DNA of 64,000 nt from Schaedlerella sp. (GCA_020024595.1 JAHHTO010000001.1:1-64000), one strand, 5' to 3'; positions 7,369 to 18,822 are shown, numbered from the stretch's first letter. Numbers and translations are program-made. Notes: generated from the letters alone by a model not told the origin.

Positions 7369-7488
7369 CTTATTCTGGCGGTTGGAGAAGTACCAGCAAT
7401 CTCACAGATAGTAAAGGGTAAAATCAATGCTTACGCACCCTTGACTATCCGTGTTCTTGCAGGTTATAGGCAGACAAGCCAGAATAAG
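7369..7488 (-). promoter_or_regulatory. Structured leader upstream of the transfer module
   Basis: The stretch between the adhesin and the Orf23-type gene contains nested inverted repeats: CTTATTCTGGC (7369-7379) pairs with GCCAGAATAAG (about 7478-7488), and AAGGGT with ACCCTT lies inside. It could act as an attenuator or a translated leader controlling the transfer genes. No T-run follows the stem, so a simple terminator is not supported. Confidence 0.45.
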
Positions 7489-7542
7489 CAGAAGCCTGCC
7501 GTTTGACAGCTTCGGCGGAGAACGTGATTTTTCTTTCCTCAT
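7402..7542 (-). CDS. Possible 46-residue leader peptide or spurious frame
   Basis: An ATG frame starting MRKEKSRSPPKLSNG, then a hydrophobic LLLILACLP stretch with three cysteines in all, ending FTLYYL. It spans most of the structured leader, so the frame may be a leader peptide or a chance frame in a conserved RNA. No strong ribosome site is visible. Low confidence. Confidence 0.3.
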   Translation of the reverse strand: MRKEKSRSPPKLSNGRLLLILACLPITCKNTDSQGCVSIDFTLYYL

Positions 7543-7554
7543 ACCGTTACCGCC

Positions 7555-10500
7555 TTATGATTTCTTCATTTTACGGCGTTTGTAAAGATATGTTCCAGCC
7601 AGTCCACCAGCAGATGTAAGCAACATCACAAGAAATGCCATAACATTTGTGTTGTCGCCCGTTTTTGGACTGTCGCTCGGTCTGCTAGGCTTTTCTGGTG
7701 TCTGCGGTGTTTCGGGTTTCTCTGGTTCTTCTGGAACTTCGGGCTTTTCCTTAAAGGTAATCGTCTGTCCCTTATCCTCAATGTCCTTATGTTCAGTAAC
7801 TTTTTTCGGCTCGTCTGGATTGCTTAAATCGTACAATTCTTCAAAAGTTACAAGATGTTTGCCGTCCAGAGAAGTAGCGTCAAAGGTAAAGGCAACTTCC
7901 ACTTTCATAGTTTCGCTGTCAGCGGTAAAGGTATAATCACTTTCCACACGTTTTCCATTGATAAGAAGCTCTGCATTTTCTTCTTTCAACATCTGCCAGC
8001 CTACAAGTTTGTACTGTGTGCCGATTTCTAAGCCCTCTAAGGTTACGGTATCACTGATTGTAACATCTTTTCCTGCTTCAATCTCTTTGTTGCCGTCCTT
8101 GTCGGTAGCGGTAGTATGTATCTTGATGATACGCTCTGTGATTAAAACGGTCTGCCCGTCGTCCTCAATGTCCTTATGTTCCGCAACTTTCACGGGTTCG
8201 TCTGGATTGCTCAAATCATACAATTCTTCAAAGGTAACAAGGTTCTTGCCACCTAAGGCAGACGCATTGAATGTATAGGAAATTTCCACTTTCATTTCTT
8301 CCTCATCAGCGACAAAGGTATAGTCATTTTCTACACGCTTTCCGTTAATGATAAGCTCTGTATTTTCTTCCTTTAACATCTGCCAGCCTTTGAGCTGATA
8401 CTTTGTACCTTTTGTAAGTCCATCTAATTTGACCGTATCAACGATTGTAACCTCTTTTCCTGCAAGGATAGTCTTTTCGCCGTCCTTACTGGTCGCTGTG
8501 GTATGGATAGAAATTCCTTTTTCGTATTCATCAGTCAAAGTCCCTAAATCAATCACAAGATTATTTCTTGATACTACGATTTCAAATGGTGGGATAATTT
8601 CAAAGCCTTTGTTGCTGTCAGAGCGTAATTCTTCAATGATGTAGGTATCATAAGGTAATGCACCCTTGCTGTCGTCTGGTTCAGAAGTCCCAAACCATAC
8701 ACCGTCCTCGCTGGTCTTGCCTGCGTTGGTATTATGCTTATGTGAAGCCCAGTTAGCAGAAGTGGAGAATTGCCCGTTATCATCAGTTACCACAACATGA
8801 TTTTCGCCCGTCGTCTTGCTTGTGATCCTAAAGGGAACATCAGCAAGACGCTTGTGTGTACCTGCACCAATTTTCACGCCCTCAATATCTCCACGCTTAA
8901 TCTGATTGTAGATAGAATGGGCTTTGTCGGTTAAGTCCACGATTTTTCCGTTTTCTGTGATTGTAAAATCAATCGGCTTTGCACCGTCTGTCAAATATCC
9001 GTTTGGAGCTTCACTTTCAACGATACGGAATTTTCCATAAGGTAAGAGGTCAGAAGAAGCAGAAGCGACGCCCTCAATATCTGTACGAATTGTCTTTACC
9101 ACTTCATTTTTCTTGTATAGCTTGCCCTCAACCAAAACAGAATTGTCATTTAAGGAAATGATGTCAAAGGCAGTATCTTTCAAAGTGGCACTTCCTTGTG
9201 GTTTTGTATCGCCCGTTTCTAAATCTCGTTTCTGAATTTTGACACCCCACGGATAACCTTGTCTGATACGGAAAACTGGTTACTTCCAGATAGTACGGCA
9301 AGGTCACCGCCCTCGGTAATCTGTGTTACATATAAGCCCTTAATCTGTTCGGACTTATCGCCAGCCTGCATATATGCACCGTCAAGTAAGTAGCCGTTTG
9401 GAGCTTTTGTTTCTTCAATAGTTAGTGTTCCTAAAGGAAGAACCGCTTTGCCGTCCTGCATATAGAAGCTGTCGCCAGATACCTTGTAAGCGTCCGCTAA
9501 TTTTGTGATGCAGTGGGTTGTCCCGTCGCTGTCAGTTTCAGCGATTGTCTTTGTAACCCATGTTCTTGTAGCTTCGGCAGGGAGATTGTCTTTAGTATAG
9601 AAGCCTGCATAATACTTCCATGTAAATTCCGCACCTGCTAGAGAAGCGTTCCCTTGCGGATTGTCTTTCTGTGTTTCCATATCAATCTTGAAAAGCTCAA
9701 TCAAAGTGTCTGTTACTTTTGGCGTATCAGATACGTTCAATGTCGCTGTCTTTCCAGCTTCAACCTTTAAGGAATATACAGTTTTATCCACTTTATATCC
9801 TGCTGGTGCGGATAATTCCTTGATATAGACTGTGCCTGCTTTTACCTCTACAATATCTGTATTTCCGTTTTCATCAGTCGTAAGGGTGGCAAGCTGTTTC
9901 GTGCAGTCCTTATCAGTAAAGACACCATAGGTTGCACCAGAGATTGAGTAATTTCCGTTACCGTCTGTAATACTGGCATTACTGGAAGTCTTTTGAAGTG
10001 TAGCATTTCCAACATTCAGTTTCGCCCAGAATTGTCCTAATTCCTGTCCCTCGCCAGAGTAGATATAACCGCCACATTCATAGCGTCCTTTATTTTCTTT
10101 GACAAAGGCTCTTGCACCAGAGAAAACTTCGTCCTGTGTAGCCTTTGGAATTTCATCATAAGAAGCTCGCACGTTATCACATTGCCAGCCAAGATGTACG
10201 CTCAATCTCTGCCAGACTACAAGCTGTCTTAAAAGGTAAGCGTGATTTTTGCTTATTCCGCTGTGGCTGTCTGTGTACTGTTTTACATATTCGATAGATA
10301 AGGCAACGTCGCTTATCTGGTCGGCACTCATACGGGTGCTTGCGTCAGCTCTTGTCTTGTAGCCGTTCCTAAAATCTGTGTTAATGTCGATACAGTAAGC
10401 GTCCTCGCCCTCAACGGTCAAATGCCCCTCATTAAAGGTAGAACCAATCGAACCGTCATTCATTACTTTTTCAATGATACCGACACGCTCTGCACTTTCC

Positions 10501-10622
10501 GTCCAGTATTGCTTGCTTTCTGCATGAACGGGTGTAGTCGGTAAAGCAGTAACGACAGTTGCAAGAGCTAAGAAGCCCGTACACAATCGTTTTAACATCT
10601 TTTTCATAAATCTAATGCTCAT
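7555..10622 (-). pseudogene. SpaA/VaFE-repeat thioester adhesin, split by a frameshift
   Basis: Two adjoining frames together encode one surface protein of about 1,020 residues. The first part has a signal peptide ending VHA, a thioester domain (YCID cysteine, then RQLVVWQ) and Cna-B/SpaA-type folds. The second part (from 9183 leftward) has more SpaA-like folds, two 129-residue VaFE repeats, a proline-rich stalk and an SPKTG sortase signal with a final membrane anchor. SPKTG fits the (S/P)PxTG preference described for Clostridioides difficile sortase B. The frames are offset at 9245-9248, where CGTGGGGTGTC should read CGT-GGN-GGT-GTC, a one-base loss. The start is uncertain (ATG at 10622 or 10607). 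Confidence 0.85.
7800..8480 (-). repeat. Tandem VaFE repeat, 387-base unit
   Basis: Two copies, about 387 bases apart, share most of their sequence (for example the segments encoding FEELYDLSNPDEP and YTFxAD near 7807-7855 and 8192-8241). Each encodes about 129 residues with the V-T-F-E-E-L core. Such repeats can expand or contract by recombination. Confidence 0.8.
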
Positions 10623-10634
10623 TTCATTTTTGGT

Positions 10635-10665
10635 AAAAAAATAGACGCTCATTTCTGAACGTCTA
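10635..10665 (-). terminator. Hairpin with T-run before the adhesin gene
   Basis: Minus-strand stem TAGACGTTCA / TGAGCGTCTA with a four-base loop, followed by TTTTTTT. It sits 13 bases before the likely adhesin start, so it could end read-through from the chromosome or attenuate the adhesin gene. Confidence 0.6.
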
Positions 10666-10760
10666 CATTATTGAAAGGCTTGTCCTCTCACACATATTCT
10701 ATTTTAATAGGTACAACAGTTGCCTTTCGTCTTGTATTTTCGTTGTTTTCATCACTTGCG

Positions 10761-10808
10761 CTATCTACAACCGCCATGCCCTGCATCGAGCATAATAGAA
10801 TATGCCAT
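10761..10808 (-). pseudogene. 5' fragment of N-acetylmuramoyl-L-alanine amidase, cut by the element
   Basis: A GAAGGGAG ribosome site followed by an ATG opens a frame starting MAYSIMLDAGHGG, the N-terminal signature of Amidase_3 enzymes (the histidine is a zinc ligand), then hits a stop three codons later. The sequence after codon 13 is unrelated. The simplest reading is that the conjugative element entered the amidase gene here, placing the element boundary near 10,765-10,775. The rest should lie beyond the far end of the element. Confidence 0.6.
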
Positions 10809-10882
10809 AAATATTCTCCCTTCATTTACTCCTATATCAGTATATGAAGGGAGAGTTGATGTGTGAAAATTCCTGTTTTTGT

Positions 10883-11797
10883 TTAGAAGGTCAGTCCCAG
10901 AGACATCATATATTCTGTAAAATCTCCTATGCTCATATTGATGCCTTCTTCATACATTTCTTGAATTCCTTCTTTCATCTGCTGAACTCCCATTTGGACA
11001 GTCGCATCTGATGGGTTAATATATGCCATATCTGCATCTGTAAAACCGCCTATTTTCTGTATAATTGCCAAACAGCATTTTGCCTTCTCATCATCTGATG
11101 CTGCTTCCCAATCTTCTTTCAGCCAGTTCAAATAAACGTTCCCATAATCTTTTCCTGATGCTATCGTCAATTCTTCTGGCAATTCAAACAGTTCGTTTCC
11201 CAATGCCTCCAAATCTTCTTCAGCCACTTCATACCGATAGTCTTCATCATGAGTCAGATGAACAGGAAGTACTTTTGCTTCCCCGTAACTCTGATTAGCA
11301 ACAGCTTCATCGAATGATTCCATCATAATTGTACTGATTTCTCCTGTATCCTTTAGAGGTTCCTCTATAATCTTCTTCACCATTGACTGCATTGCATTTT
11401 CTACAAGATTAGAAGGATAAACTGCTACATTTACTGTATAATTATCATCATCATCCTTTTCTGCATCCTGTACCTCATATTTTGCTGATGCCAGCATCTT
11501 TTTAGACAGTTCTTTCGCCTCATCTAGGTTAACTGCAGATCCTCCCATCACTTTCAGTTCCTCTGCAAGTCCCATAGCAAATGAATCCAGAACTTTTTCA
11601 TATTCCTTTGACACATCTTCTTTCTTTTCACCTGACAATTTAACATACTCATCAAGTTCGCCCTTCAACTCTGCATCCATAATTGCCTTCACCGTTTTCA
11701 CCGGATCAATCTTCGCTTTTCCTACACACCCTGTAAACATCAGAGCGAACAGAAACATTGTCAAACATATGGCAACTGCTTTCTTTGTCTTTTTCAT
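10883..11797 (-). CDS. Lipoprotein, DUF5105-like
   Basis: About 304 residues from the ATG at 11797 (GGAG 6-8 bases upstream; the frame extends further but has no site). The lipobox is MFTGC, followed by a helical, acidic domain with a DPVKTVKAIMDAELKGELDEY opening that resembles DUF5105 lipoproteins of Clostridia. It is probably an anchored extracellular protein; the role is unknown. It stands alone between the element and the tuf terminator. Confidence 0.7.
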   Translation of the reverse strand: MKKTKKAVAICLTMFLFALMFTGCVGKAKIDPVKTVKAIMDAELKGELDEYVKLSGEKKEDVSKEYEKVLDSFAMGLAEELKVMGGSAVNLDEAKELSKKMLASAKYEVQDAEKDDDDNYTVNVAVYPSNLVENAMQSMVKKIIEEPLKDTGEISTIMMESFDEAVANQSYGEAKVLPVHLTHDEDYRYEVAEEDLEALGNELFELPEELTIASGKDYGNVYLNWLKEDWEAASDDEKAKCCLAIIQKIGGFTDADMAYINPSDATVQMGVQQMKEGIQEMYEEGINMSIGDFTEYMMSLGLTF

Positions 11798-11864
11798 CTT
11801 CTTTCTCCTTTCAGACTCCCTTTTCTGGAATCTATGCACAGTATAACTGTGCTTGTTTTCTTTT

Positions 11865-11893
11865 ATCATACCTTTTTTTACATAGAAAAGCAA
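11865..11893 (-). promoter_or_regulatory. Promoter of the lipoprotein gene
   Basis: Minus-strand TTGCTT, 17 bases, TATGAT. An inverted repeat GCACAG/CTGTGC (about 11836-11852) lies between it and the start codon and could be an operator. Confidence 0.55.
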
Positions 11894-12006
11894 GAAAAAG
11901 AGAGTCCGGGGAATGTGTCGTTTCCCAAAAGTCAGGCGAAAACTCTAACAATTGGAAATTCAGATTGTTTAGTCCTGTACAATACAGACAAAGTCTCTCA
12001 GCAACA

Positions 12007-12043
12007 TAAAAATGCGTAACAGATTTTACATCTGTTACGCATT
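12007..12043 (-). terminator. Terminator of tuf
   Basis: Minus-strand 14-base-pair stem (AATGCGTAACAGAT and its complement) followed by TTTTTA, placed about 90 bases after the tuf stop codon. It ends the str cluster. Confidence 0.85.
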
Positions 12044-12131
12044 AAAAGTCTAACTTTTTAAGATCATCTCAGAAAACACTTTTCTGGACACTCTTATTAT
12101 ATTTTTGCATGACTCGCCGTCATTGCGAAAA

Positions 12132-13319
12132 TTACTCAATAATCTTAGCTACTGTACCAGAACCTACTGTACGTCCGCCTTCACGGATAGCAAAACGAAG
12201 TCCTTCTTCCATTGCTACTGGGTGAATCAATTCAACTGTCATCTCTACGTTATCTCCAGGCATGCACATTTCAACACCAGCTGGCAAATCACAAACACCT
12301 GTTACGTCTGTTGTTCTGAAGTAGAACTGTGGGCGGTAGTTATTGAAGAATGGTGTATGACGTCCACCTTCATCTTTTGTCAGTACATATACCTGGCAAG
12401 TAAATTTCTTGTGGCATGTTACTGTGCCTGGTTTGATCAGAACCTGTCCTCTTTCGATTTCAGTTCTCTGAATACCACGAAGCAGAGCACCGATGTTATC
12501 TCCAGCCTGAGCCTCATCAAGGAGCTTACGGAACATCTCGATACCTGTTACAACTGTCTTCTTAACATCCTCGTGGATACCGATGATTTCTACTTCATCA
12601 GATACGTGAAGTGTACCACGCTCTACTCTACCTGTAGCAACTGTACCACGTCCTGTGATAGAGAATACATCCTCTACAGGCATCAGGAACGGCTTATCTG
12701 TATCACGTTCTGGATCCGGAATATACTCATCAACTGTGTTCATGAGTTCCATGATCTTATCTCCCCACTCTCCCTGTGGATCTTCAAGAGCTTTCAAAGC
12801 AGAACCCTTGATGATCGGGCAATCTGTGAACTCATACTCTTCAAGAACTTCTGTTACTTCCATTTCTACAAGTTCGATAAGTTCTTCGTCATCAACCATA
12901 TCGCATTTGTTCAAGAATACAACGATATATGGAACGTTAACCTGACGGGACAGAAGGATATGCTCTTTTGTCTGAGCCATAACACCGTCTGTAGCAGCTA
13001 CAACAAGGATAGCTCCATCCATCTGAGCAGCACCAGTGATCATGTTCTTAACGTAGTCAGCATGTCCTGGGCAGTCAACGTGTGCATAGTGACGTCTATC
13101 TGTTTCGTACTCAACGTGAGCTGTAGAGATTGTGATACCACGCTCTCTTTCTTCTGGAGCCTTATCAATATTTTCAAAATCTACTGCATCGTTACCTGCA
13201 ACTCTCTCAGACAGAACTTTTGTAATAGCAGCTGTCAGAGTTGTTTTACCGTGGTCAACGTGACCGATTGTACCAATATTACAATGTGGTTTGCTTCTTT
13301 CAAATTTAGCTTTAGCCAT
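12132..13319 (-). CDS. tuf: Elongation factor Tu
   Basis: 395 residues from the MAKAKF start at 13319. It has the GTPase motifs [16 protein letters not shown] and NKCD, and the [12 protein letters not shown] segment of domain 2. EF-Tu delivers aminoacyl-tRNA to the ribosome. It follows fusA but has its own promoter at 13397-13425, so it may be expressed above the rest of the operon. Confidence 0.98.
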   Translation of the reverse strand: MAKAKFERSKPHCNIGTIGHVDHGKTTLTAAITKVLSERVAGNDAVDFENIDKAPEERERGITISTAHVEYETDRRHYAHVDCPGHADYVKNMITGAAQMDGAILVVAATDGVMAQTKEHILLSRQVNVPYIVVFLNKCDMVDDEELIELVEMEVTEVLEEYEFTDCPIIKGSALKALEDPQGEWGDKIMELMNTVDEYIPDPERDTDKPFLMPVEDVFSITGRGTVATGRVERGTLHVSDEVEIIGIHEDVKKTVVTGIEMFRKLLDEAQAGDNIGALLRGIQRTEIERGQVLIKPGTVTCHKKFTCQVYVLTKDEGGRHTPFFNNYRPQFYFRTTDVTGVCDLPAGVEMCMPGDNVEMTVELIHPVAMEEGLRFAIREGGRTVGSGTVAKIIE

Positions 13320-13396
13320 TTTGAATATCCTCCTTAATAATAGCACCTGTTGTTCAGGTTTTTTATTTTTGTTTCGCTTTTGCTCGGCTAACTCTG

Positions 13397-13425
13397 ATTA
13401 TATTTCAAAGTCAACCGATTTTCAA
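13397..13425 (-). promoter_or_regulatory. Internal promoter for tuf
   Basis: Minus-strand TTGAAA, 17 bases, TATAAT in the fusA-tuf spacer. Confidence 0.65.
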
Positions 13426-13449
13426 GCGTTTTTACAACATTTATTTATT

Positions 13450-15567
13450 TTAGTCGTTTTTAGCAGACAATACCTTTTCCTGTACAGACTTCGGAACCGG
13501 CTCATATTTCTCAAAGAACATTGAGTAGTTACCACGTCCCTGTGTTCTGGAACGAAGGTCTGTAGAGTATCCAAACATTTCAGAAAGTGGTACGTACGCA
13601 CGTACGATTTTTCCTCCACCAAGGTCATCCATACCTTCGATACGACCACGACGAGAGTTGATATCACCGATAACATCTCCCATATACTCTTCCGGCATTG
13701 TCACTTCAACCTTCATGATAGGCTCAAGAAGTACTGGTGCAGCCTGTTTCATAGCATCCTTGAACGCCATAGAACCTGCGATGTGGAATGCCATTTCACT
13801 TGAATCGACTTCGTGGTAAGAACCATCATATACATTTGCTTTGATACCAACTACCGGGAATCCTCCAAGGATACCGGACTTCATAGCTTCTTCAATACCT
13901 TCTCCTACTTTCGGGATGTATTCCTTAGGAATCGCTCCACCTACTACTGTAGATTCGAAGAAGAATGTCTGCTCGCCGTTAACATCTGTAGGTTCAAACT
14001 TAACCTTACAATGTCCATACTGTCCACGTCCACCAGACTGTTTTGCATACTTGCTGTCAACGTCAACTGCTTTTGTAAAGGATTCTTTGTAAGCAACCTG
14101 AGGTGCACCTACATTTGCCTCTACCTTGAACTCACGCAGAAGTCTGTCTACGATGATCTCAAGATGAAGTTCTCCCATACCAGCGATGATTGTCTGACCA
14201 GTCTCCTGATCTGTATGCGCACGGAATGTCGGATCTTCTTCTGCAAGTTTTGCAAGAGACTCACCAAGTTTTCCCTGGGAAGCCTTTGTCTTCGGCTCAA
14301 TTGCAAGCTCGATAACCGGCTCTGGGAATTCCATTGACTCAAGGATTACCGGATGCTGCTCATCACAGATTGTATCACCTGTTGTTGTAAACTTAAATCC
14401 AATTGCTGCAGCAATATCTCCGGAATAAACTTTATCAAGTTCCTGTCTCTTATTTGCATGCATCTGAAGGATACGACCTACACGCTCTTTCTTTCCCTTT
14501 GTAGCATTCAGTACATAAGAACCAGAGTTCATTGTTCCTGAATATACACGGAAGTAAGCAAGCTTACCTACGAATGGGTCTGTCATGATCTTAAATGCAA
14601 GTGCTGAGAATGGCTCTTCATCAGAAGACTTTCTCACTACTTCGTTACCGTCCATGTCAACACCCTGGATAGCCGGTACGTCAACCGGTGACGGCATAAA
14701 TTCGATTACTGCGTCCAGAAGCTTCTGTACACCCTTGTTTTTGTATGCAGTTCCGCAGCATACTGGAACTGCTGTACATTCACAAGTTGCTTTTCTGAGA
14801 ACTGCTTTTAATTCTTCTATAGACGGCTCCTCACCTTCCAGATAAGCCATCATCAGATCATCATCCAGTTCACAAATCTTTTCTACTAGCTCTGTATGAT
14901 ATAACTCAGCTTCATCCTGCAACTCTTCCGGAATATCAATGATAGAAATATCATCACCTTTGTCATCGTTGTAGATATAAGCTTTCATTTCAAACAGGTC
15001 AATAATACCCTTGAAATCGTCTTCTTTACCGATTGGGAGTTGAATACAGATTGCATTCTTTCCTAATCTTGTCTTAATCTGTTCTACTGCACCGTAGAAG
15101 TTTGCACCCAGAATGTCCATCTTATTGATGAATGCCATTCTTGGTACGTTGTATGTGTCAGCCTGACGCCATACATTTTCTGACTGAGGCTCTACTCCAC
15201 CTTTGGCACAAAATACACCAACTGCACCATCAAGTACACGAAGTGAACGCTCTACTTCAACTGTAAAGTCAACGTGTCCCGGTGTATCAATGATGTTGAT
15301 ACGGTGCTCCAATGCACCAGCTTTCGGCTTGCAGTTTTCCTGCAGTGTCCAGTGACATGTTGTAGCTGCTGAAGTAATCGTGATACCTCTTTCCTGCTCC
15401 TGGGCCATCCAGTCCATTGTCGCAGTACCTTCATGAGTATCACCAATCTTATGGTTAATACCGGTGTAGTAAAGAATACGCTCTGTTGTTGTAGTCTTAC
15501 CAGCATCAATATGAGCCATAATACCAATATTTCTGGTTCTCTCTAATGGATAATCTCTTCCAGCCAT
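13450..15567 (-). CDS. fusA: Elongation factor G
   Basis: 705 residues starting [13 protein letters not shown]. The GTPase motifs [23 protein letters not shown] and NKMD are present, followed by the domain IV/V segments ([18 protein letters not shown]). EF-G drives translocation and, with RRF, ribosome recycling. It lies 12 bases after rpsG in the str operon. The sequence looks complete; drug-resistance changes were not checked. Confidence 0.98.
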   Translation of the reverse strand: MAGRDYPLERTRNIGIMAHIDAGKTTTTERILYYTGINHKIGDTHEGTATMDWMAQEQERGITITSAATTCHWTLQENCKPKAGALEHRINIIDTPGHVDFTVEVERSLRVLDGAVGVFCAKGGVEPQSENVWRQADTYNVPRMAFINKMDILGANFYGAVEQIKTRLGKNAICIQLPIGKEDDFKGIIDLFEMKAYIYNDDKGDDISIIDIPEELQDEAELYHTELVEKICELDDDLMMAYLEGEEPSIEELKAVLRKATCECTAVPVCCGTAYKNKGVQKLLDAVIEFMPSPVDVPAIQGVDMDGNEVVRKSSDEEPFSALAFKIMTDPFVGKLAYFRVYSGTMNSGSYVLNATKGKKERVGRILQMHANKRQELDKVYSGDIAAAIGFKFTTTGDTICDEQHPVILESMEFPEPVIELAIEPKTKASQGKLGESLAKLAEEDPTFRAHTDQETGQTIIAGMGELHLEIIVDRLLREFKVEANVGAPQVAYKESFTKAVDVDSKYAKQSGGRGQYGHCKVKFEPTDVNGEQTFFFESTVVGGAIPKEYIPKVGEGIEEAMKSGILGGFPVVGIKANVYDGSYHEVDSSEMAFHIAGSMAFKDAMKQAAPVLLEPIMKVEVTMPEEYMGDVIGDINSRRGRIEGMDDLGGGKIVRAYVPLSEMFGYSTDLRSRTQGRGNYSMFFEKYEPVPKSVQEKVLSAKND

Positions 15568-15579
15568 TGTTGCCTCCTG

Positions 15580-16122
<543 letters not shown>

Positions 16123-16182
16123 CTATGGAAATCGCGATTCATGTGTTGTGGCCGCGGGACTTCTATTAAAATCCGCAACCTC

Positions 16183-16212
16183 TATCCGGCAACCTGCTTC
16201 TCCTGCCGGATA
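16183..16212 (-). promoter_or_regulatory. Hairpin in the rpsL-rpsG spacer
   Basis: TATCCGGCA and TGCCGGATA form a 9-base-pair stem in the unusually long (236-base) spacer. There is no T-run, so it is more likely an RNA processing or autoregulatory element than a terminator. Confidence 0.45.
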
Positions 16213-16286
16213 CGATTAATCATAGTTCTGTTTGTGATACGATTTAACATATTAGTTACTATTGTTGCTTTGAAAACTACCGATTC

Positions 16287-16706
16287 TTATTTAGCGTCTT
16301 TCGGTTTCTTAGCGCCGTACTTAGAACGAGCCTGTCTTCTCTTAGCAACACCTGCTGTATCCAATGTACCACGGATAATGTGGTATCTTGTACCTGGCAG
16401 GTCCTTAACTCTTCCTCCACGGATCATAACAACGCTATGCTCCTGAAGGTTGTGTCCTTCACCTGGAATGTAGCTTGTTACTTCGATTCCGTTAGACAGA
16501 CGAACTCTGGCGATCTTTCTCAGAGCTGAGTTAGGCTTCTTCGGTGTAGCTGTCTTAACTGCTGTACAAACACCTCTCTTCTGTGGTGCAGATACATCAG
16601 TAGCACGTTTCTTCAGTGAGTTATAACCTTTCTGAAGTGCCGGTGCTGTAGATTTCTTTTCAGAAGTCTGACGTCCTTTTCTAACTAACTGGTTAAATGT
16701 TGGCAT
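16287..16706 (-). CDS. rpsL: 30S ribosomal protein S12
   Basis: 139 residues from the ATG at 16706, with AGGAGGTG 6 bases upstream. [12 protein letters not shown], the KPNSALRK loop and GHNLQEHS are all present. S12 sits at the decoding centre. The two lysine loops linked to streptomycin resistance appear unchanged. It is first in the str operon here. Confidence 0.97.
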   Translation of the reverse strand: MPTFNQLVRKGRQTSEKKSTAPALQKGYNSLKKRATDVSAPQKRGVCTAVKTATPKKPNSALRKIARVRLSNGIEVTSYIPGEGHNLQEHSVVMIRGGRVKDLPGTRYHIIRGTLDTAGVAKRRQARSKYGAKKPKDAK

Positions 16707-16822
16707 TCTTTTCACCTCCTATGATATTCGTTACCTTCGCCGTGTCGGCTGAAGGGGTTGCAGATAATATTGTTACTATCTTGGCGCACAAAAATACAAT
16801 GCATTTCCATGCACGCTAGATT

Positions 16823-16851
16823 AGTTTATTACGTTTTATTTGGAAAGTCAA
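16823..16851 (-). promoter_or_regulatory. Promoter of the str operon
   Basis: Minus-strand TTGACT, 17 bases, TAAACT. A small GC-rich hairpin (about 16735-16757) lies in the leader before rpsL and could be part of ribosomal-protein control. Confidence 0.7.
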
Positions 16852-16909
16852 GGGATTTTCTCAGATTTTACATGGTTTTTCTGACATTTTTCTTCTTTAT
16901 ACGCCATCA

Positions 16910-16958
16910 AAAATAACAGGGAGAGCCGGATCAAGTATGGAATCCCCTGCTCTCCCTG
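16910..16958 (-). terminator. Terminator of proS
   Basis: Minus-strand 10-base-pair stem CAGGGAGAGC / GCTCTCCCTG followed by TTATTTTT, about 40 bases after the proS stop. Confidence 0.85.
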
Positions 16959-16996
16959 TAAAATCATCGAAACTCTTCGCGATCTCTACTTTGTTA

Positions 16997-18439
16997 TTAA
17001 TATGCTTTTCCCCAATATACCATATGTTTCGCCGCTTTTCCACAGCATACGCATACATCAGAAATATGCTCCTGCTCCTCCGAAATACATCTGGAGGTCA
17101 CGCCGCCTGTCAACTCTTTGATTGCTTCTTCACAAGCTTCATCTCCACACCACATTGCTTTGATAAAACCACTCTTATTTTCTGCTGTTTCTTTCATCTC
17201 ATCCAGATTCGTTGCTGTATGAATATGAGTATCCAAAAATGCCTTTGCTTTTGCAAATAAATCTTTCTGTACAGTTTCCAGAATTTCAGAAAGCTGCGTT
17301 GTCGCTTCTTCCATCGGAACGATGATCTTTTCTCGTGTATCACGGCGAACTATAACAATCTGTCCATTCTCAATATCTTTCGGACCAATCTCGATTCGAG
17401 TCGGAATTCCAAGCATCTCCTGCTCACTGAACTTCCATCCCGGACTCTTCTCAGAATCATCAATCGATACACGGTATCCTGCTGCTTTCAAGGTTTCGAC
17501 CAATTCATTTGCCTTATCCAACACACCCTCCTTGTGCTGGGCGATTGGAATCACACGTACCTGAACCGGTGCGATATGTGGTGGCAAGACCAGGCCGCTG
17601 TCATCTCCGTGCACCATAATGATAGCCCCAATAATTCTGGTAGACAACCCCCATGAAGTCTCATATACACTATGGAGCTTATTTTCTTTATCCGAATAAC
17701 TGATACCATATGCATCCGCAAAACCGTTTCCAAAGAAATGGCTTGTTCCAGACTGCAGTGCTTTCCCATCATGCATCAACGCCTCAATCGTATAGGTATC
17801 CTGAGCTCCTGCAAATTTTTCACTCGGAGTCTTCTTTCCTGTTACAAGTGGAATTGCCAAATCCTGTTCTACAAAGTCTTTGTATACATCACGCATCTGC
17901 AATGTCCGCTCTTCTGCTTCCTCATACGTTGCATGGATCGTATGTCCTTCCTGCCACAAAAACTCTCTGGAACGCAAAAATGGTCTTGTCGTCTTCTCCC
18001 ATCTTAATACAGAACACCATTGATTCCATACCTTTGGCAAATCTCGATAAGACTGTACGGTCTTGCTCCATACGTCACAGAACAACGTCTCAGAAGTCGG
18101 ACGGATACAGAATTTCTCCTGCAGCGGCTCTGCTCCTCCCTGTGTCACCCATGCCACTTCCGGTGCGAAGCCCTCGATATGATCTTTTTCTTTCTGGAGC
18201 AATGCTTCCGGAATCAACACCGGAAGGTACACATTCTCCACTCCCGTTTCCTTAAAACGCTTATCCAGATTGGCTTGGATATTTTCCCAAATCGCATATC
18301 CATTCGGCAGATAATTCAAGCATCCTTTTACACCTGAATAATCACAAAGCTTCGCCTCACGTACAACATCCGTGTACCACTGTGCAAAGTCTACATCGCG
18401 TGCAGTAATTGATTCTACTAATTTTTTCTCTTTAGCCAT
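16997..18439 (-). CDS. proS: Prolyl-tRNA synthetase, short (archaeal/eukaryal-like) type
   Basis: 480 residues with no editing (INS) insertion, starting [22 protein letters not shown]. Class II motif 2 appears as [21 protein letters not shown], followed by the anticodon-binding domain and the extra C-terminal zinc-type domain (with CGDEACEEA and VCVCCGKAA). It charges tRNA-Pro. Expression is controlled by the T-box just upstream. Confidence 0.96.
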   Translation of the reverse strand: MAKEKKLVESITARDVDFAQWYTDVVREAKLCDYSGVKGCLNYLPNGYAIWENIQANLDKRFKETGVENVYLPVLIPEALLQKEKDHIEGFAPEVAWVTQGGAEPLQEKFCIRPTSETLFCDVWSKTVQSYRDLPKVWNQWCSVLRWEKTTRPFLRSREFLWQEGHTIHATYEEAEERTLQMRDVYKDFVEQDLAIPLVTGKKTPSEKFAGAQDTYTIEALMHDGKALQSGTSHFFGNGFADAYGISYSDKENKLHSVYETSWGLSTRIIGAIIMVHGDDSGLVLPPHIAPVQVRVIPIAQHKEGVLDKANELVETLKAAGYRVSIDDSEKSPGWKFSEQEMLGIPTRIEIGPKDIENGQIVIVRRDTREKIIVPMEEATTQLSEILETVQKDLFAKAKAFLDTHIHTATNLDEMKETAENKSGFIKAMWCGDEACEEAIKELTGGVTSRCISEEQEHISDVCVCCGKAAKHMVYWGKAY

Positions 18440-18526
18440 AATTCTTATCCTTTCTATGAAATGAAATAATCTTCAGGAGCCATCTATTTCATCAATTTTT
18501 ATTTTGCAACAAATGATCATCGAAAA

Positions 18527-18790
18527 CAAAAACCACCAGATTCCACTCCCTCATACAAGGGACCGGAAACCGGCGGTACCACCCTAATTAACCATATCTG
18601 TCTGATATCATTCTCTTCATTTACCGTTAACGCCGATCTTACGCCGCATCTTCATACGGAAGCTCCCAGCCCGGTTCTATATGTACGCCGCAGGAGACTT
18701 TCACCATCCGCTCCTTCTCTGTGCCGGTCTTCATATATACTAACTCTGTTCATCGCTTCATTTCTCATTTATTTTTCTTATATGCTCTTT
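18527..18790 (-). promoter_or_regulatory. T-box riboswitch controlling proS (proline specifier)
   Basis: On the minus strand the T-box core AGGGTGGTACCGC lies at 18573-18585, inside a long terminator stem (18527-18583) followed by TTTTTG. Upstream, stem I has an AGTA loop-E element and a matching GAA next to CCG at 18672-18674, the proline specifier codon. Uncharged tRNA-Pro would pair with both and free the antiterminator, so proS is expressed when proline charging falls. Confidence 0.9.
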
Positions 18791-18793
18791 GAA

Positions 18794-18822
18794 ATTCTAC
18801 CCGAAAATCTTGTAAAAGTCAA
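18794..18822 (-). promoter_or_regulatory. Promoter of the proS T-box transcript
   Basis: Minus-strand TTGACT, 17 bases, TAGAAT. Confidence 0.75.

Noticed and set aside
8979..9161. Plus-strand frame across the adhesin repeats
   Set aside because: Lies inside the adhesin coding sequence and has no ribosome site or recognisable protein.
12105..13337. A 410-codon open frame on the plus strand opposite tuf
   Set aside because: It is the antisense shadow of a highly conserved gene with strong codon bias; it has no ribosome site and a cysteine-rich, implausible composition.
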